Of a stretch of DNA of 55,984 bases, positions 25,736 to 34,823 are shown one piece after another. How positions within the stretch are numbered: the first letter of the stretch is position 1; each line of letters starts with the position of its first letter. The DNA is from J005 sp964613235 (GTDB lineage: Bacteria; Pseudomonadota; Zetaproteobacteria; Mariprofundales; Mariprofundaceae), in the NCBI GenBank assembly GCA_964613235.1, contig CAZTGM010000005.1, forward strand, positions 1-55,984. Reading direction: 5' to 3'. The position numbers were made by a program, and so were the translations under genes. Under the pieces are notes generated by a model. The model made no database searches. It saw nothing but the letters and a program-made list of their open reading frames with translations, and was not told the DNA's origin.

Positions 25736-26392
25736 GACAACCCATTGGATATGATGAATCTGTGATGCTGGCAATGGTATGCCTGCGGCTATGGCATTGA
25801 GCGCCTGTGCCTTGCCGGTGCCGGTGGCAAGGCACAGGCACTGGCGGTGTTGGTTCAGCGCCTTCAGCGTCATGCTGACGCGTTCGGGCGGCGGTTTGGG
25901 CGACTGATAGACAGCTACGGCCATGGTCTGGCTTTGCAAGGCTGGATGATTGGGGAACAGGCTGGCCGTATGCCCGTCTTCGCCCATGCCGAGTAAGACA
26001 AAATCGAATGGTTCATGCATTTGCCGTAATTGCGCATCGTAATTGCGGGCTGCCTGTGCTGTGCCCCGACTGAAATCGATGGCATGAATTTGTGCTTCGG
26101 GAATCGGCACATGATCCAGCAGTGCCTTGCGTACCATGGTTTCATTGCGCTCGGCATGTCCGGCGGCACAGGCACGTTCATCGCCGAACCAGCAATGCAC
26201 CTTTGACCAGGGCAGATTGTGGTTTTTAAGCAGACGATAACACTGTAGCGGTGTGTTGCCTCCGGCCAATACCCAGTGAAACACGCCGCGCTGTGCGACA
26301 GCATCCCGGCAGGCTTCGGCAATGCAATCGGCGGCAAACGTGGCCGCTTCCTTGGCTGTGGCGAAGCGGGTCAGGGTATCCTCGAAACTCAC
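25715..26392 (-). CDS. pgl: 6-phosphogluconolactonase
   Basis: 225 residues, GTG start overlapping the zwf stop (GTGA). Hydrolyses 6-phosphogluconolactone. Family features: HWVLAGGNTPLQCYRLL, the WFGDERACA loop and LLGMGEDGHTASLFPNHPAL near the middle. Third gene of the gnd-zwf-pgl operon of the oxidative pentose phosphate pathway. Confidence 0.93.
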   Translation of the reverse strand: MSFEDTLTRFATAKEAATFAADCIAEACRDAVAQRGVFHWVLAGGNTPLQCYRLLKNHNLPWSKVHCWFGDERACAAGHAERNETMVRKALLDHVPIPEAQIHAIDFSRGTAQAARNYDAQLRQMHEPFDFVLLGMGEDGHTASLFPNHPALQSQTMAVAVYQSPKPPPERVSMTLKALNQHRQCLCLATGTGKAQALNAIAAGIPLPASQIHHIQWVVDQAAWP

Positions 26393-27879
26393 AGCTGGCG
26401 CCAGCCGCCCTCGTGGCCTTCAATGAGTTCATCCATGCCGGGAATATCCCAGGTGGCTGCCGGGTACAGCGTGACTTTGCGGCTTTCCTGCCATGCTTCC
26501 ATGATTGGTGCGACGACTTTCCATGCTTCTTCCACTTCATCGCCGCGATTGAACAATGTGGCATCACCGAGCAGCACATCATAGAGCAGTGTTTCATAGG
26601 CTTCGGGCATATTGCCGCCATCTCCGCCGGCATAGGGCGCATCCAGTTGCAATGGATGCAGGTGCATGGACAGCCCCGGTTGCTTGGCATTCAGGCTCAG
26701 GCTCATGCCTTCATTGGGCTGCAGGCGGAATATCAGTTCATTCGGTTCGATGGTTGAGGCCGTATGCTTGAACATATTCAGCGGCGCCTGACGGAAACGG
26801 ATGGCGATTTCCGACACGCGTGACGGCAGACGCTTGCCGGTTCGCAGGAAAAAGGGCACGCCCTGCCAGCGCCAGTTGTCGATATACATTTTTAGCGCCA
26901 CGAACGTTTCGGTATTGGAATCGCGGGCTACATCCTTTTCCCAGCGATAGCCTTTGACCGGTTCGCCACCGACCATACCAGCACCATACTGGGCACGTAC
27001 GACATGGGTTTTGACTTCCTCCGCTGTCATGCGGTGAATCGATTGCAGTACCTGGATTTTTTCATTGCGAACGCCGGTTGCACTGATTTCGGCCGGTGGC
27101 TCCATGGCCACAAGCGCCAGCAATTGCAGCAGATGATTCTGCACCATATCGCGCAGGGCGCCGGAATTTTCGTAATAACCACCGCGATATTCGATGCCAA
27201 TGCTTTCAGCCACTGTGATTTGCACATGATCGATATAATTGCGGTTCCACAATGGTTCGAACACGGCATTGGCAAAACGGAAGGCCAGCAGGTTTTGCAC
27301 GCTCTCCTTGCCAAGGTAATGATCGATACGGTAAATCTGCGATTCATCGAAATAGGACAGCAGGCAGCCGTTCAGGTGGCGGGCACTGTCCAGATCCATG
27401 CCGAACGGCTTTTCGATAACCAGCCGGCGCCAGCCTTTTTCCTCATTGGTCAGATTGACCGAATGCAGGTTGCGAGCGGTAACATGGTAATAGGCAGGTG
27501 GAATGGCGAAATAGAACAGCACATTCATGGCTGTATTACTGTCTTCGACAACATCGGACAGCCGTGGATAGAACGATTCATCTTCCAGATCGCCCTGAAT
27601 GGGATGCAACATGCGGGAAAAGCCCTTCCATAGCATGTTGTTATTGATGATGTCCGGTGCGTATTTCAGCAGCGAGGCATGCACCTGTTCATGCCAGTTA
27701 CGTACTTCATGTTTTTCGCGCAGCACGCCGATAATGCGGCTGCCCGGTGCGATCAGGTTCCAGCGATACATATGCGCCAGTGCAGGTAAGAGTTTGCGAT
27801 TGGTCAGGTCGCCGGAAGCGCCGAAAATGACGATATCGGCATCTTCAGGTTTAACGGCAATATTGGGTGCGGTATTCAT
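26389..27879 (-). CDS. zwf: Glucose-6-phosphate 1-dehydrogenase
   Basis: 496 residues, full length. Dinucleotide-binding motif GASGDLTNRKLLPAL near residue 24; substrate and active-site motif RIDHYLGKESVQN; EKPFGMDL. Oxidises glucose-6-phosphate and produces reduced nicotinamide for biosynthesis. Overlaps gnd upstream and pgl downstream by 4 nt each, so the three enzymes are co-translated. Confidence 0.96.
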   Translation of the reverse strand: MNTAPNIAVKPEDADIVIFGASGDLTNRKLLPALAHMYRWNLIAPGSRIIGVLREKHEVRNWHEQVHASLLKYAPDIINNNMLWKGFSRMLHPIQGDLEDESFYPRLSDVVEDSNTAMNVLFYFAIPPAYYHVTARNLHSVNLTNEEKGWRRLVIEKPFGMDLDSARHLNGCLLSYFDESQIYRIDHYLGKESVQNLLAFRFANAVFEPLWNRNYIDHVQITVAESIGIEYRGGYYENSGALRDMVQNHLLQLLALVAMEPPAEISATGVRNEKIQVLQSIHRMTAEEVKTHVVRAQYGAGMVGGEPVKGYRWEKDVARDSNTETFVALKMYIDNWRWQGVPFFLRTGKRLPSRVSEIAIRFRQAPLNMFKHTASTIEPNELIFRLQPNEGMSLSLNAKQPGLSMHLHPLQLDAPYAGGDGGNMPEAYETLLYDVLLGDATLFNRGDEVEEAWKVVAPIMEAWQESRKVTLYPAATWDIPGMDELIEGHEGGWRQL

Positions 27880-28802
27880 GTGTTCGAATCTCCGGCGGAT
27901 TTGATGGCATGACCGCCAAAGCCGGCACGCATGGCATTGACGATTTTGCCGGCAAAGGCGTCTGTTTCGCGGCTGCGAAAACGCATTTGCAGGGCCAGCG
28001 TCAGTACGGGGGCCGGCACGGCTAGGTCGATGGATTCATTGACAGTCCAGCGCCCTTCACCGGAGTCGTCCATCCAGTCGGATAATGAAGCCAGTTCGCC
28101 ATCCTGCTCCAGTGCATCGCCGATCAGATCCAGCAGCCAGGAACTGACCACCGAACCATGTTGCCAGACGCGGGAAATCTGATGCATGTCGAGATCGAAC
28201 ACTTCCTTGGCCTTCATCAGTTCAAAGCCCTCGGCAAATGCCTGCATCATGCCGTATTCGATACCGTTATGGACCATTTTGACGAAGTGGCCGGCACCGA
28301 CCGGACCAACATGGGCCCAGCCTTTGCCGTCATTGGCGGCAAGGCTGGTCAGTGCCGGTGCGATACGTGCAATGGCATGTTTTTCACCACCAATCATTAG
28401 CGAGTAGCCGTTTTTCAGACCCCAGATGCCGCCGGATGTACCGCAATCGGCAAACAGGATATTTTGCTCCGCCAGTTCTTCGGCACGGCGCTGGCCTTCG
28501 CGGTAATTGGAATTGCCACCATCGATGATCAGATCATTCGCCTCAATGCCGGCCTGAAGCAGTTCGTTGATCGTACTGTCAACAAACTGGTGCGGCACCA
28601 TGATCCAGATGGCACGCGGGGCATCCATTTGTACGATCATGTCCTGCAGGCTCCGGACAGTGCACACATTGTCGAATTGCCTGTCCAGTTCTGCACCCGG
28701 TGTGGGATCAACGTCGTAAGCGATGACCTGGTGTCCGTCTGCGGCCAGCCGCCGCACCATATTGCTACCCATGCGGCCAAGGCCAATCATTGCAATCTGC
28801 AT
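27876..28802 (-). CDS. gnd: 6-phosphogluconate dehydrogenase, short NAD-type
   Basis: 308 residues, well below the about 470 of the common dimeric enzyme, and typical of the short tetrameric GntZ/YqeC group. Rossmann motif GLGRMGSN; the end of beta-2 is AYDVD, an aspartate that usually favours NAD over NADP. Catalytic regions DGGNSNY and GAGHFVKMVHNGIEYG are complete. First gene of the operon, divergent from the GH9 gene. Confidence 0.92.
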   Translation of the reverse strand: MQIAMIGLGRMGSNMVRRLAADGHQVIAYDVDPTPGAELDRQFDNVCTVRSLQDMIVQMDAPRAIWIMVPHQFVDSTINELLQAGIEANDLIIDGGNSNYREGQRRAEELAEQNILFADCGTSGGIWGLKNGYSLMIGGEKHAIARIAPALTSLAANDGKGWAHVGPVGAGHFVKMVHNGIEYGMMQAFAEGFELMKAKEVFDLDMHQISRVWQHGSVVSSWLLDLIGDALEQDGELASLSDWMDDSGEGRWTVNESIDLAVPAPVLTLALQMRFRSRETDAFAGKIVNAMRAGFGGHAIKSAGDSNT

Positions 28803-28928
28803 GTGTTTACTCCTGAATGTCTTCGAAAAAGCACCTGTCCGGATGATGATGGATGCCGGGTATTCCTTGAACGTAATCTTAGCACATCATGTCCTGGATG
28901 GATGTACTTGTTTTGCCGGATGCCGCCA

Positions 28929-28965
28929 TGTCATCCATGACAGTGATGGAAAACTGGTCTATATA
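28929..28965 (+). promoter_or_regulatory. Predicted promoter with overlapping operator upstream of the GH9 gene
   Basis: ATGACA (28937-28942), a 17-bp spacer and TATATA (28960-28965) resemble a sigma-70 promoter. The perfect palindrome TGTCAT-CC-ATGACA (28929-28942) covers the -35 box. It lies 54 nt before the GH9 start, in the intergenic region shared with the divergent gnd operon. Confidence 0.45.
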
Positions 28966-28995
28966 TGGTGCATGAGGAGAAGTCGGAGGTAATGT

Positions 28996-30687
28996 ATGGT
29001 TTTCAATATGATCCACATCTGGTGGCTGCTGTTATTACTGCTGATGCCGTTGACTGAGGTCATGGCCATGCGCATTGCGGTTAATCAGCTGGGTTATGTG
29101 GCCGGTGCAGACAAGCAGGCCCTGATCATCGATGCAGGCAAGGATGAGGCACGCTATGAGATTGTGAACCTGCAAAACCACAAGGTGGTATTAACTCTGC
29201 AGGCCGGGGCACTTGCGCGGGATGGGCTGAGCGGCCCGCGTGTGCGTGCGCTGGATTTTTCCCGCCTGCATTGGCCAGGTCATTATGTGATTCGTACAGG
29301 AGACATCATATCTTCTTCCTTCCGGGTCACGGCGGATCCGTATCGTGGAGCCCTGAGGATGCTGCTGCGTTCCTATTATCTGCAGCGCTGTGGCCATGCG
29401 CTGGCAGATGAGGAAACCGGACTGGGGCACAGTGCCTGTCATACACAGGATGGCATAGTGGCGCATGGCGATCACTGGCACAAACAGGGCGAACACATGA
29501 AAACGACCGGCGGCTGGCATGACGCAGGCGATTACGGTAAGTATGTTGCTTCGACATCGGTGACGGTGGCGCGATTGCTGACTGCATACGAGCAGAACGA
29601 TGCACTGGCATCCGATGGCTGGCTGAAAATTCCGGAAAGTGGTAATGGACAGCCGGATATCATTGATGAGGCGCGTGTTGGACTGGACTGGATGTTGCGC
29701 ATGCAGCGGGAAGATGGTGCGGTCTATCGCAAGCTTTCCGGCGCCAGCTGGCCGCCGCATGGTTCTCCCGCGCAGGATCAACAGCCGCGACTGATCTATG
29801 GACCGGCTTCGTCGGATACGGCCAGGTTTGCAGCGGTCATGGCATTGGCTGCACGCCTTATCGGGCCTCTGGATGCGTCGGCTGCCCGTCGCTACAAGGC
29901 AGCAGCTCTGAAAGCCTGGCATTTTCTTGCCGGTGTGAAAGCGCAGCAGGTGGATTGGCACGAAGGCGATGACAGCGGTTCCGGCAAATATCTGTATTCC
30001 GAGATCGACAATGAAGACAGCCTGCTCACCGATGTTGATGATCGTTTCTGGGCAGCGGTCGAGTTGTATCACTTGACTGGCAGCGAGATTTATCATGATT
30101 ATGTGCGGCGGCATGTGCGGGATATTCGCTACACCTTGTTTGGCTGGAAAAATCCAGCCGCACTCGGTGTTGTGCATTACCTGCAGGGTGAGGCACAGGA
30201 TAGCCAATTGCGCGATATTCTGCGCAAGATGCTGTTTGCGCGGGCGGATCATTTGTTGGGGACATCAAATGCGAATGTTTATCGACTGGCCGATACGCGC
30301 TTCATCTGGGGCTCCAACAAACGTTGTGCCGAACATGGCATGACCCTGATGAGCGCCTATCGTCTCAGTGGTAAGACCGCATATCTGCAGGCTGCGCGGG
30401 CACAGGCCGATTATCTGCTGGGCATTAATCCTTTTGCGCAGTCATTTGTAACCGGACTTGGCAGCAGGGCCGTGCAACATGTGCATCATAGCTGGCGGGA
30501 GGATATTCCGGGCCTGCTGGTCGGTGGTCCGAACACAGGGGCGCAGGATGGCATTGCACCGAAGGGCAAGGGGATTCTCAGTTATGTGGATGATGCGCGT
30601 TCCTACGCAACCAATGAATATGCCATCGATTACAACGCGGCGCTGATCGGATTACTGGCCGAATTGCAGCATGCAGAGGTCAAATGA
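28996..30687 (+). CDS. Secreted glycoside hydrolase family 9 (endoglucanase-like)
   Basis: 563 residues. A signal peptide (hydrophobic to about EVMA) is followed by a CelD-type N-terminal Ig-like domain (RIAVNQLGY ... SFRVTADPY, about 26-115) and a GH9 (alpha/alpha)6 catalytic domain. GGWHDAGDYGKY carries the two catalytic aspartates (D176, D179); the C-terminal acid is E541 in TNEYAIDYN. GGAGGT lies 5 nt before the ATG. Substrate should be a beta-1,4-glucan or similar; no cellulosome dockerin or CBM is seen. In an organism that looks autotrophic it may act on its own exopolysaccharide, which is inference. Confidence 0.87.
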   Translation: MVFNMIHIWWLLLLLLMPLTEVMAMRIAVNQLGYVAGADKQALIIDAGKDEARYEIVNLQNHKVVLTLQAGALARDGLSGPRVRALDFSRLHWPGHYVIRTGDIISSSFRVTADPYRGALRMLLRSYYLQRCGHALADEETGLGHSACHTQDGIVAHGDHWHKQGEHMKTTGGWHDAGDYGKYVASTSVTVARLLTAYEQNDALASDGWLKIPESGNGQPDIIDEARVGLDWMLRMQREDGAVYRKLSGASWPPHGSPAQDQQPRLIYGPASSDTARFAAVMALAARLIGPLDASAARRYKAAALKAWHFLAGVKAQQVDWHEGDDSGSGKYLYSEIDNEDSLLTDVDDRFWAAVELYHLTGSEIYHDYVRRHVRDIRYTLFGWKNPAALGVVHYLQGEAQDSQLRDILRKMLFARADHLLGTSNANVYRLADTRFIWGSNKRCAEHGMTLMSAYRLSGKTAYLQAARAQADYLLGINPFAQSFVTGLGSRAVQHVHHSWREDIPGLLVGGPNTGAQDGIAPKGKGILSYVDDARSYATNEYAIDYNAALIGLLAELQHAEVK

Positions 30688-30759
30688 CGTTGCGATATGG
30701 CTGAATGGACACGGATGTTTTAGAATTGGCAACTTGCTGTTGCAAGGAGTCAATGATCC

Positions 30760-31017
30760 ATGGCCTTGATGATTACCGATGACTGTATCAATTGTGCGGT
30801 ATGCGAGCCCGAATGCCCGAATCTGGCCATCTATGAGGGTGACGAGATTTTCGAGATCGATGCCGATCGCTGTACCGAGTGTGTAGGACATTTCGATGAA
30901 CCGCAATGTCAGCTGGTGTGTCCTGTGGATTGTATTCCGCTCAATCCCGAACGCGTGGAAAGTCGTGAGATGCTGTTGCAGAAATATGAATGTTTAACTG
31001 GTAAGATAACGGCATGA
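30760..31017 (+). CDS. YfhL-type 2[4Fe-4S] ferredoxin
   Basis: 85 residues with two cluster motifs: CINCAVCEPECP and CTECVGHFDEPQCQLVCP, the second with the extended loop typical of the YfhL group of bacterial ferredoxins. AAGGAG precedes the ATG. Stop overlaps gmk (ATGA). Electron carrier in the cytoplasm; partner not shown by context. Confidence 0.92.
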   Translation: MALMITDDCINCAVCEPECPNLAIYEGDEIFEIDADRCTECVGHFDEPQCQLVCPVDCIPLNPERVESREMLLQKYECLTGKITA

Positions 31018-31574
31018 GTGGTCGATTATTTATCGTCTCAGGACCATCGGGGGCGGGCAAGTCCAGCCTGTGTGCGGCCTGGCTGGAGCATTGTCCGAAT
31101 CTGAAGCTGGCCATATCGGCAACGACGCGAACACCGCGGCCGGGTGAACAGGACGGGCGTGAATATCATTTTCTGGATCGTCAGATATTTGAGGAACAGA
31201 GTGACCAGGGTGCGTTCCTTGAATGGGCGCATGTGCATGGCCAGCTGTATGGCACGCGCAGGGCGGATGTCGAAGCCATGCTGGCTGCCGGCAAGGATGT
31301 GCTGCTGGAAATCGATTGGCAGGGAGCTGCCCAGGTGGCAGAGAAGATGCCGCAGGCCATTCGCATTTTCATCCTGCCACCTTCAATCGAGGTATTACGT
31401 GAGCGTTTGCAGCAGCGGGGGCAGGATGATGCGGCTACGATTGAGCGGCGCGTGGCAGCTGCCGAGGCAGAAATGGCGCATGCCGGCGAGGCGGCCTTCC
31501 AGATTGTAAACGATAATTTCGGGCAAGCGCTGCAGCAGTTGATGGAAATTTACCGGCAGGCGCAAGACGTATAA
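31014..31574 (+). CDS. gmk: Guanylate kinase
   Basis: 186 residues. P-loop GPSGAGKSSLC at 8-18, the GMP-binding segment SATTRTPRPGEQDGREYHF, and LLEIDWQGA. Phosphorylates GMP/dGMP. Followed 66 nt later by rpoZ and then spoT, the common gmk-rpoZ-spoT order. Confidence 0.95.
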   Translation: MSGRLFIVSGPSGAGKSSLCAAWLEHCPNLKLAISATTRTPRPGEQDGREYHFLDRQIFEEQSDQGAFLEWAHVHGQLYGTRRADVEAMLAAGKDVLLEIDWQGAAQVAEKMPQAIRIFILPPSIEVLRERLQQRGQDDAATIERRVAAAEAEMAHAGEAAFQIVNDNFGQALQQLMEIYRQAQDV

Positions 31575-31640
31575 TCCCCATTGCCTTTTTGAAACACTGT
31601 TCCTAGGTTTGGACTACTTGGATATCGGAGGTATAGCCGC

Positions 31641-31904
31641 ATGGCTCGTGTAACTGTAGAAGATTGTATTCGTCATTATCCCAATCGTTTTGAAATGGTA
31701 TTGCTCGCCTCCCGGCGTGCTCGCCAGTTGCTGGATGGTATGCCGAAGATCGGTGAGGATGAAGGTGACAAGATTACGGTTCATGCCTTGCGTGAAATCG
31801 GTGCCGGTAACATGACCTGGGAAACGTTATTTGAACTGGATGCGCGTGAGCGTCAACGTGCCGAAGCCGAACTGGCGATGGCTGAAGAAGACGAAGCTGT
31901 CTAA
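31641..31904 (+). CDS. rpoZ: RNA polymerase omega subunit
   Basis: 87 residues. N-terminus MARVTVEDCIRHYPNRFEMV and ASRRARQLLDG match omega. Small subunit that helps assemble beta' and, in many proteobacteria, forms part of a ppGpp site; the next gene makes ppGpp. GGAGG lies about 8 nt before the ATG. Confidence 0.93.
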   Translation: MARVTVEDCIRHYPNRFEMVLLASRRARQLLDGMPKIGEDEGDKITVHALREIGAGNMTWETLFELDARERQRAEAELAMAEEDEAV

Positions 31905-31954
31905 GGCCTTGTACCCTGGTTCGCGCATGATTCATATTCTCTGAATCGACTCAC

Positions 31955-34090
31955 GTGAGCCGCATTTTCGAAATTACCGAGCGGGTTACCGCTTATGTCA
32001 ACAAGGCGGACATCGATAAGATCAATCGTGCCTATGTGTTTGCTGCCCATGCCCATGCCGGCCAGTTTCGTTCATCGGGCGATCCCTATCTGGTCCACCC
32101 GTTGGCTGTGGCTGGTATTCTGGCCAGCATTGGAATGGACGAGGCCAGTATTATTGCGGCCATTCTGCATGATACGGTGGAAGATACCCCGGTTACGCTG
32201 GAAGACATCGAATTGCGCTTCGGCGAGGAAATCGCACATCTCGTGGATGGCGTGACCAAGGTTGGCCAGATTCGTTTTAATTCATCCGAACACAAACAGG
32301 CGGAAAACTTCCGCAAAATGCTCATGGCCACGGCCAGGGACGTACGCGTATTGATCATCAAGCTGGCCGATCGGCTGCACAATATGCGCACGCTGGGTTT
32401 TCTGCGCGAAGAGAAACGGCGGCGGATTTCCGAAGAGACCATCCAGATTTATTCGCCACTAGCGCATCGCCTGGGTATGCACTGGATCAAACAGGAAATG
32501 GAGGACCTGGCCTTTTCGCAGCTTGAGCCTGAGGCATATCGGGAGCTGGTCGAGAAAATGGCCGATCGCATCGATGATCTGCATCGCACGCGCGAACATC
32601 TGGAAGGCATTATCCAGGAGGCGCTCAAGCGCAACGGCATGGAAGCGCGGGTACAGGGACGCATGAAACACCTGTACAGCATTCATCAGAAAATGGAACG
32701 CAAGCATGTCAATTTTGACGAGATTTTCGATCTCGTGGCTTTCCGTGTTATCGTTGACGATATCCCCTCCTGCTACAAGGCGCTGGGGCTGGTGCATGGT
32801 CTGTATCGCCCGGTACCCGGTCGCTTCAAGGACTATATTGCGTTGCCCAAGCCGAATGGCTATCAGTCATTGCATACGGCCGTGATCGGGCCGGAGAACT
32901 TCCGCATCGAAGTACAGATACGTACCGAGGCCATGCACAGTTACGCTGAAGACGGGGTGGCTGCGCACTGGCTGTACAAGAGTGATGATGCCAACGAGCG
33001 GGATCGTGAAAGTTTCAAATGGCTGAAGCATTTGATGGAACTGGTTCAGCAATCGGACAATCCGGGCGAGTTTCTGGAGAATGTGCGTCTCGATCTGTTT
33101 GTGCAGGAAGTGTATGTGTTCAGTCGCGACGGCGATATTTTCGCCTTGCCGCGTGGTTCACGGCCGCTGGATTTTGCTTACGCGGTGCATACCGATATAG
33201 GCAACCATTGTATCGGTGTGCGTATTAATGGTGAAGTGGCTGACTTTCAGCAGCGTTTGCGTAATGGTGACCAGATTGAAGTCATGGTCAGCCCGGACCA
33301 GACACCCAGTCGGCAATGGCTGCAATATGTCAAAACGCCGCGTGCACGTCAGGCCATCCGTTACTGGTTTCGACGCCAGGAACGGGAAGTCAGTATTCGA
33401 ATCGGCCGCAAGTTCCTCAAGGAATCACTGGGGCGTTCGGATGTGCCAGCCTCGGTATACAAACAGTTCGATTGTAAAAAACTGGATGAGATGCTGGAGA
33501 AGCTGGGTCGTGGCGATATCCCGGTTCACGAGCTGCTCGAGGCGGCTGGCAAGGATGCCACGCATGTATTCAGTCTGAAGGGCCTTGAAAAAACGCTGAT
33601 GCATGCTGCGGAATGTTGCCATCCGATACCGGGCGATCCGGTGCTGGGGCAGTTCAAGAGCGGCCGGGGCATGGTATTGCATCATCGCAAATGTCCGGAA
33701 GTGGCGAAAAGCGACAGCAAGGATTGGCTGGAAGTGAACTGGCAGAGTGAGAAAGGCAGGAACTTCCTTACCGGCATTGCCCTGCTGACGAAAAACGAAC
33801 GCGGCATGCTGGCCCGAGTTTCACAATGCATTGCTGCATCCACATCCAGTATCGAGGATTTGCAATTGCGTCAACGCGCAGGTGCAACGACCGAGCTGTT
33901 GTTTCTGGTCAGCGTGGAAGATCGCAAACATCTGGCAGATCTGTTGCGCAATCTGAAAAACGTGCCGGGCGTAGTGCGTGTAGGCCGGCGTAATCAGGTC
34001 GGGCTGAATGCGAAACCGGAGCCGAAAGGGCTGGGTGAAACCCTGCTCGGCATTTTTGGTGGACGAAAACATGGCAAGGAGAAAACATGA
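31955..34090 (+). CDS. spoT: Bifunctional (p)ppGpp synthase/hydrolase
   Basis: 711 residues, GTG start without a clear SD. HD hydrolase domain complete (HAGQFRSSGDPYLVHP, HDTVEDT); synthetase domain complete (GRFKDYIALPKPNGYQSLHT about 288-307, then EVQIRT); then TGS (DGDIFALPRGSRPLDFAYAVHTD), helical/CC region (HHRKCPEV) and a C-terminal ACT domain. Both activities are therefore expected. A small dyad GATTCA-7-TGAATC lies at 31929-31947 just upstream. Stop overlaps ridA. Confidence 0.94.
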   Translation: MSRIFEITERVTAYVNKADIDKINRAYVFAAHAHAGQFRSSGDPYLVHPLAVAGILASIGMDEASIIAAILHDTVEDTPVTLEDIELRFGEEIAHLVDGVTKVGQIRFNSSEHKQAENFRKMLMATARDVRVLIIKLADRLHNMRTLGFLREEKRRRISEETIQIYSPLAHRLGMHWIKQEMEDLAFSQLEPEAYRELVEKMADRIDDLHRTREHLEGIIQEALKRNGMEARVQGRMKHLYSIHQKMERKHVNFDEIFDLVAFRVIVDDIPSCYKALGLVHGLYRPVPGRFKDYIALPKPNGYQSLHTAVIGPENFRIEVQIRTEAMHSYAEDGVAAHWLYKSDDANERDRESFKWLKHLMELVQQSDNPGEFLENVRLDLFVQEVYVFSRDGDIFALPRGSRPLDFAYAVHTDIGNHCIGVRINGEVADFQQRLRNGDQIEVMVSPDQTPSRQWLQYVKTPRARQAIRYWFRRQEREVSIRIGRKFLKESLGRSDVPASVYKQFDCKKLDEMLEKLGRGDIPVHELLEAAGKDATHVFSLKGLEKTLMHAAECCHPIPGDPVLGQFKSGRGMVLHHRKCPEVAKSDSKDWLEVNWQSEKGRNFLTGIALLTKNERGMLARVSQCIAASTSSIEDLQLRQRAGATTELLFLVSVEDRKHLADLLRNLKNVPGVVRVGRRNQVGLNAKPEPKGLGETLLGIFGGRKHGKEKT

Positions 34091-34467
34091 GTATCACGTT
34101 TGTGCATAGCGATAAGGCACCGAAAGCCGTTGGGCCGTACAGTCAGGCTGTGGTGCATGGTGGCGTGCTGTATGCTTCCGGTCAGATCGGGCTGGTGCCT
34201 CAGAGCGGACAGATGGTGGGCGATTCGGTTGAGGAGCAGACGCGGCAGATATTACGCAATCTGAGTGCCGTATTGCAGCAGGCTGGTGCCGGCATCGCGG
34301 ATATTCTCAAGGTGAATATCTTTCTGACGGATATGAACGATTTTGCGACGGTGAACAGTATCTACAGCGAATGGTTGGGGACGCATCGCCCGGCGCGGGC
34401 TACCGTTGAGGTGGCAGCCTTGCCGCTGGGTGCGCGGGTAGAAATGGATCTGATCGCCCGCGTTTAA
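34087..34467 (+). CDS. ridA: Reactive intermediate/imine deaminase RidA
   Basis: 126 residues of the YjgF/RidA family: KAPKAVGPYSQAVVHGGVLYASGQIG, then LKVNIFLTDMNDFATVN, and RPARATVEVAALPLGARVEMD with the conserved arginine. Hydrolyses reactive enamines and imines released by PLP enzymes such as IlvA, which is encoded 8.5 kb downstream. ATGA overlap with spoT. Confidence 0.94.
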   Translation: MSITFVHSDKAPKAVGPYSQAVVHGGVLYASGQIGLVPQSGQMVGDSVEEQTRQILRNLSAVLQQAGAGIADILKVNIFLTDMNDFATVNSIYSEWLGTHRPARATVEVAALPLGARVEMDLIARV

Positions 34468-34477
34468 AAGACCAATG

Positions 34478-34506
34478 CAAAAGGGCGCCTTTATGGCGCC
34501 CTTTTG
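34478..34506. terminator. Bidirectional intrinsic terminator between ridA and rpmB
   Basis: CAAAAGGGCGCC (34478-34489) and GGCGCCCTTTTG (34495-34506) form a perfect 12-bp stem with a TTTAT loop. The A and T runs at the stem base serve both strands, matching the convergent genes. Confidence 0.88.
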
Positions 34507-34525
34507 ATAAAAAAGCAGAAAAGAA

Positions 34526-34717
34526 TCAGGCAGCTTTCTGAATCTTGCCTGAACGAAGACAGCGGGTACAAACCTTGACCCGGCTGATCTGACCGTTAAC
34601 AACTGCACGGACCTGCTTCAGATTGGGCAGGAACCGGCGACGGGTCGTATTGTGAGCGTGACTGACATGATTGCCTGCCATCGGCCCTTTTCCACAAATA
34701 TCGCAACGCTTGGCCAT
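34526..34717 (-). CDS. rpmB: Ribosomal protein bL28
   Basis: 63 residues starting MAKRCDICGKGP with GGAGGT upstream on the minus strand. Cysteines C5-x2-C8 and, near the C-terminus, C-x2-C (VCTRCL) form a zinc ribbon, so this is a zinc-containing (C+) form. Conserved GNHVSHAHNTTRRRF. No rpmG is seen next to it. Confidence 0.96.
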   Translation of the reverse strand: MAKRCDICGKGPMAGNHVSHAHNTTRRRFLPNLKQVRAVVNGQISRVKVCTRCLRSGKIQKAA

Positions 34718-34823
34718 GAGTGATACCTCCAAAAACGGGGCGCACTTTAGGTGAATATGCCATGCCATACAAGTAAAAAATGCACGGATTGTTCTTTGCT
34801 GTCCGTATGGCCAATATTAAGCG

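Noticed and set aside
27004..27633. 209-residue frame antisense to zwf
   Set aside because: Shadow of zwf codon bias; no SD, no recognisable domain.
29191..30252. 353-residue open frame antisense to the GH9 gene
   Set aside because: It has no family features, a low-complexity HQ/R-rich composition typical of antisense frames of GC-rich genes, and lies fully inside a well-supported gene.
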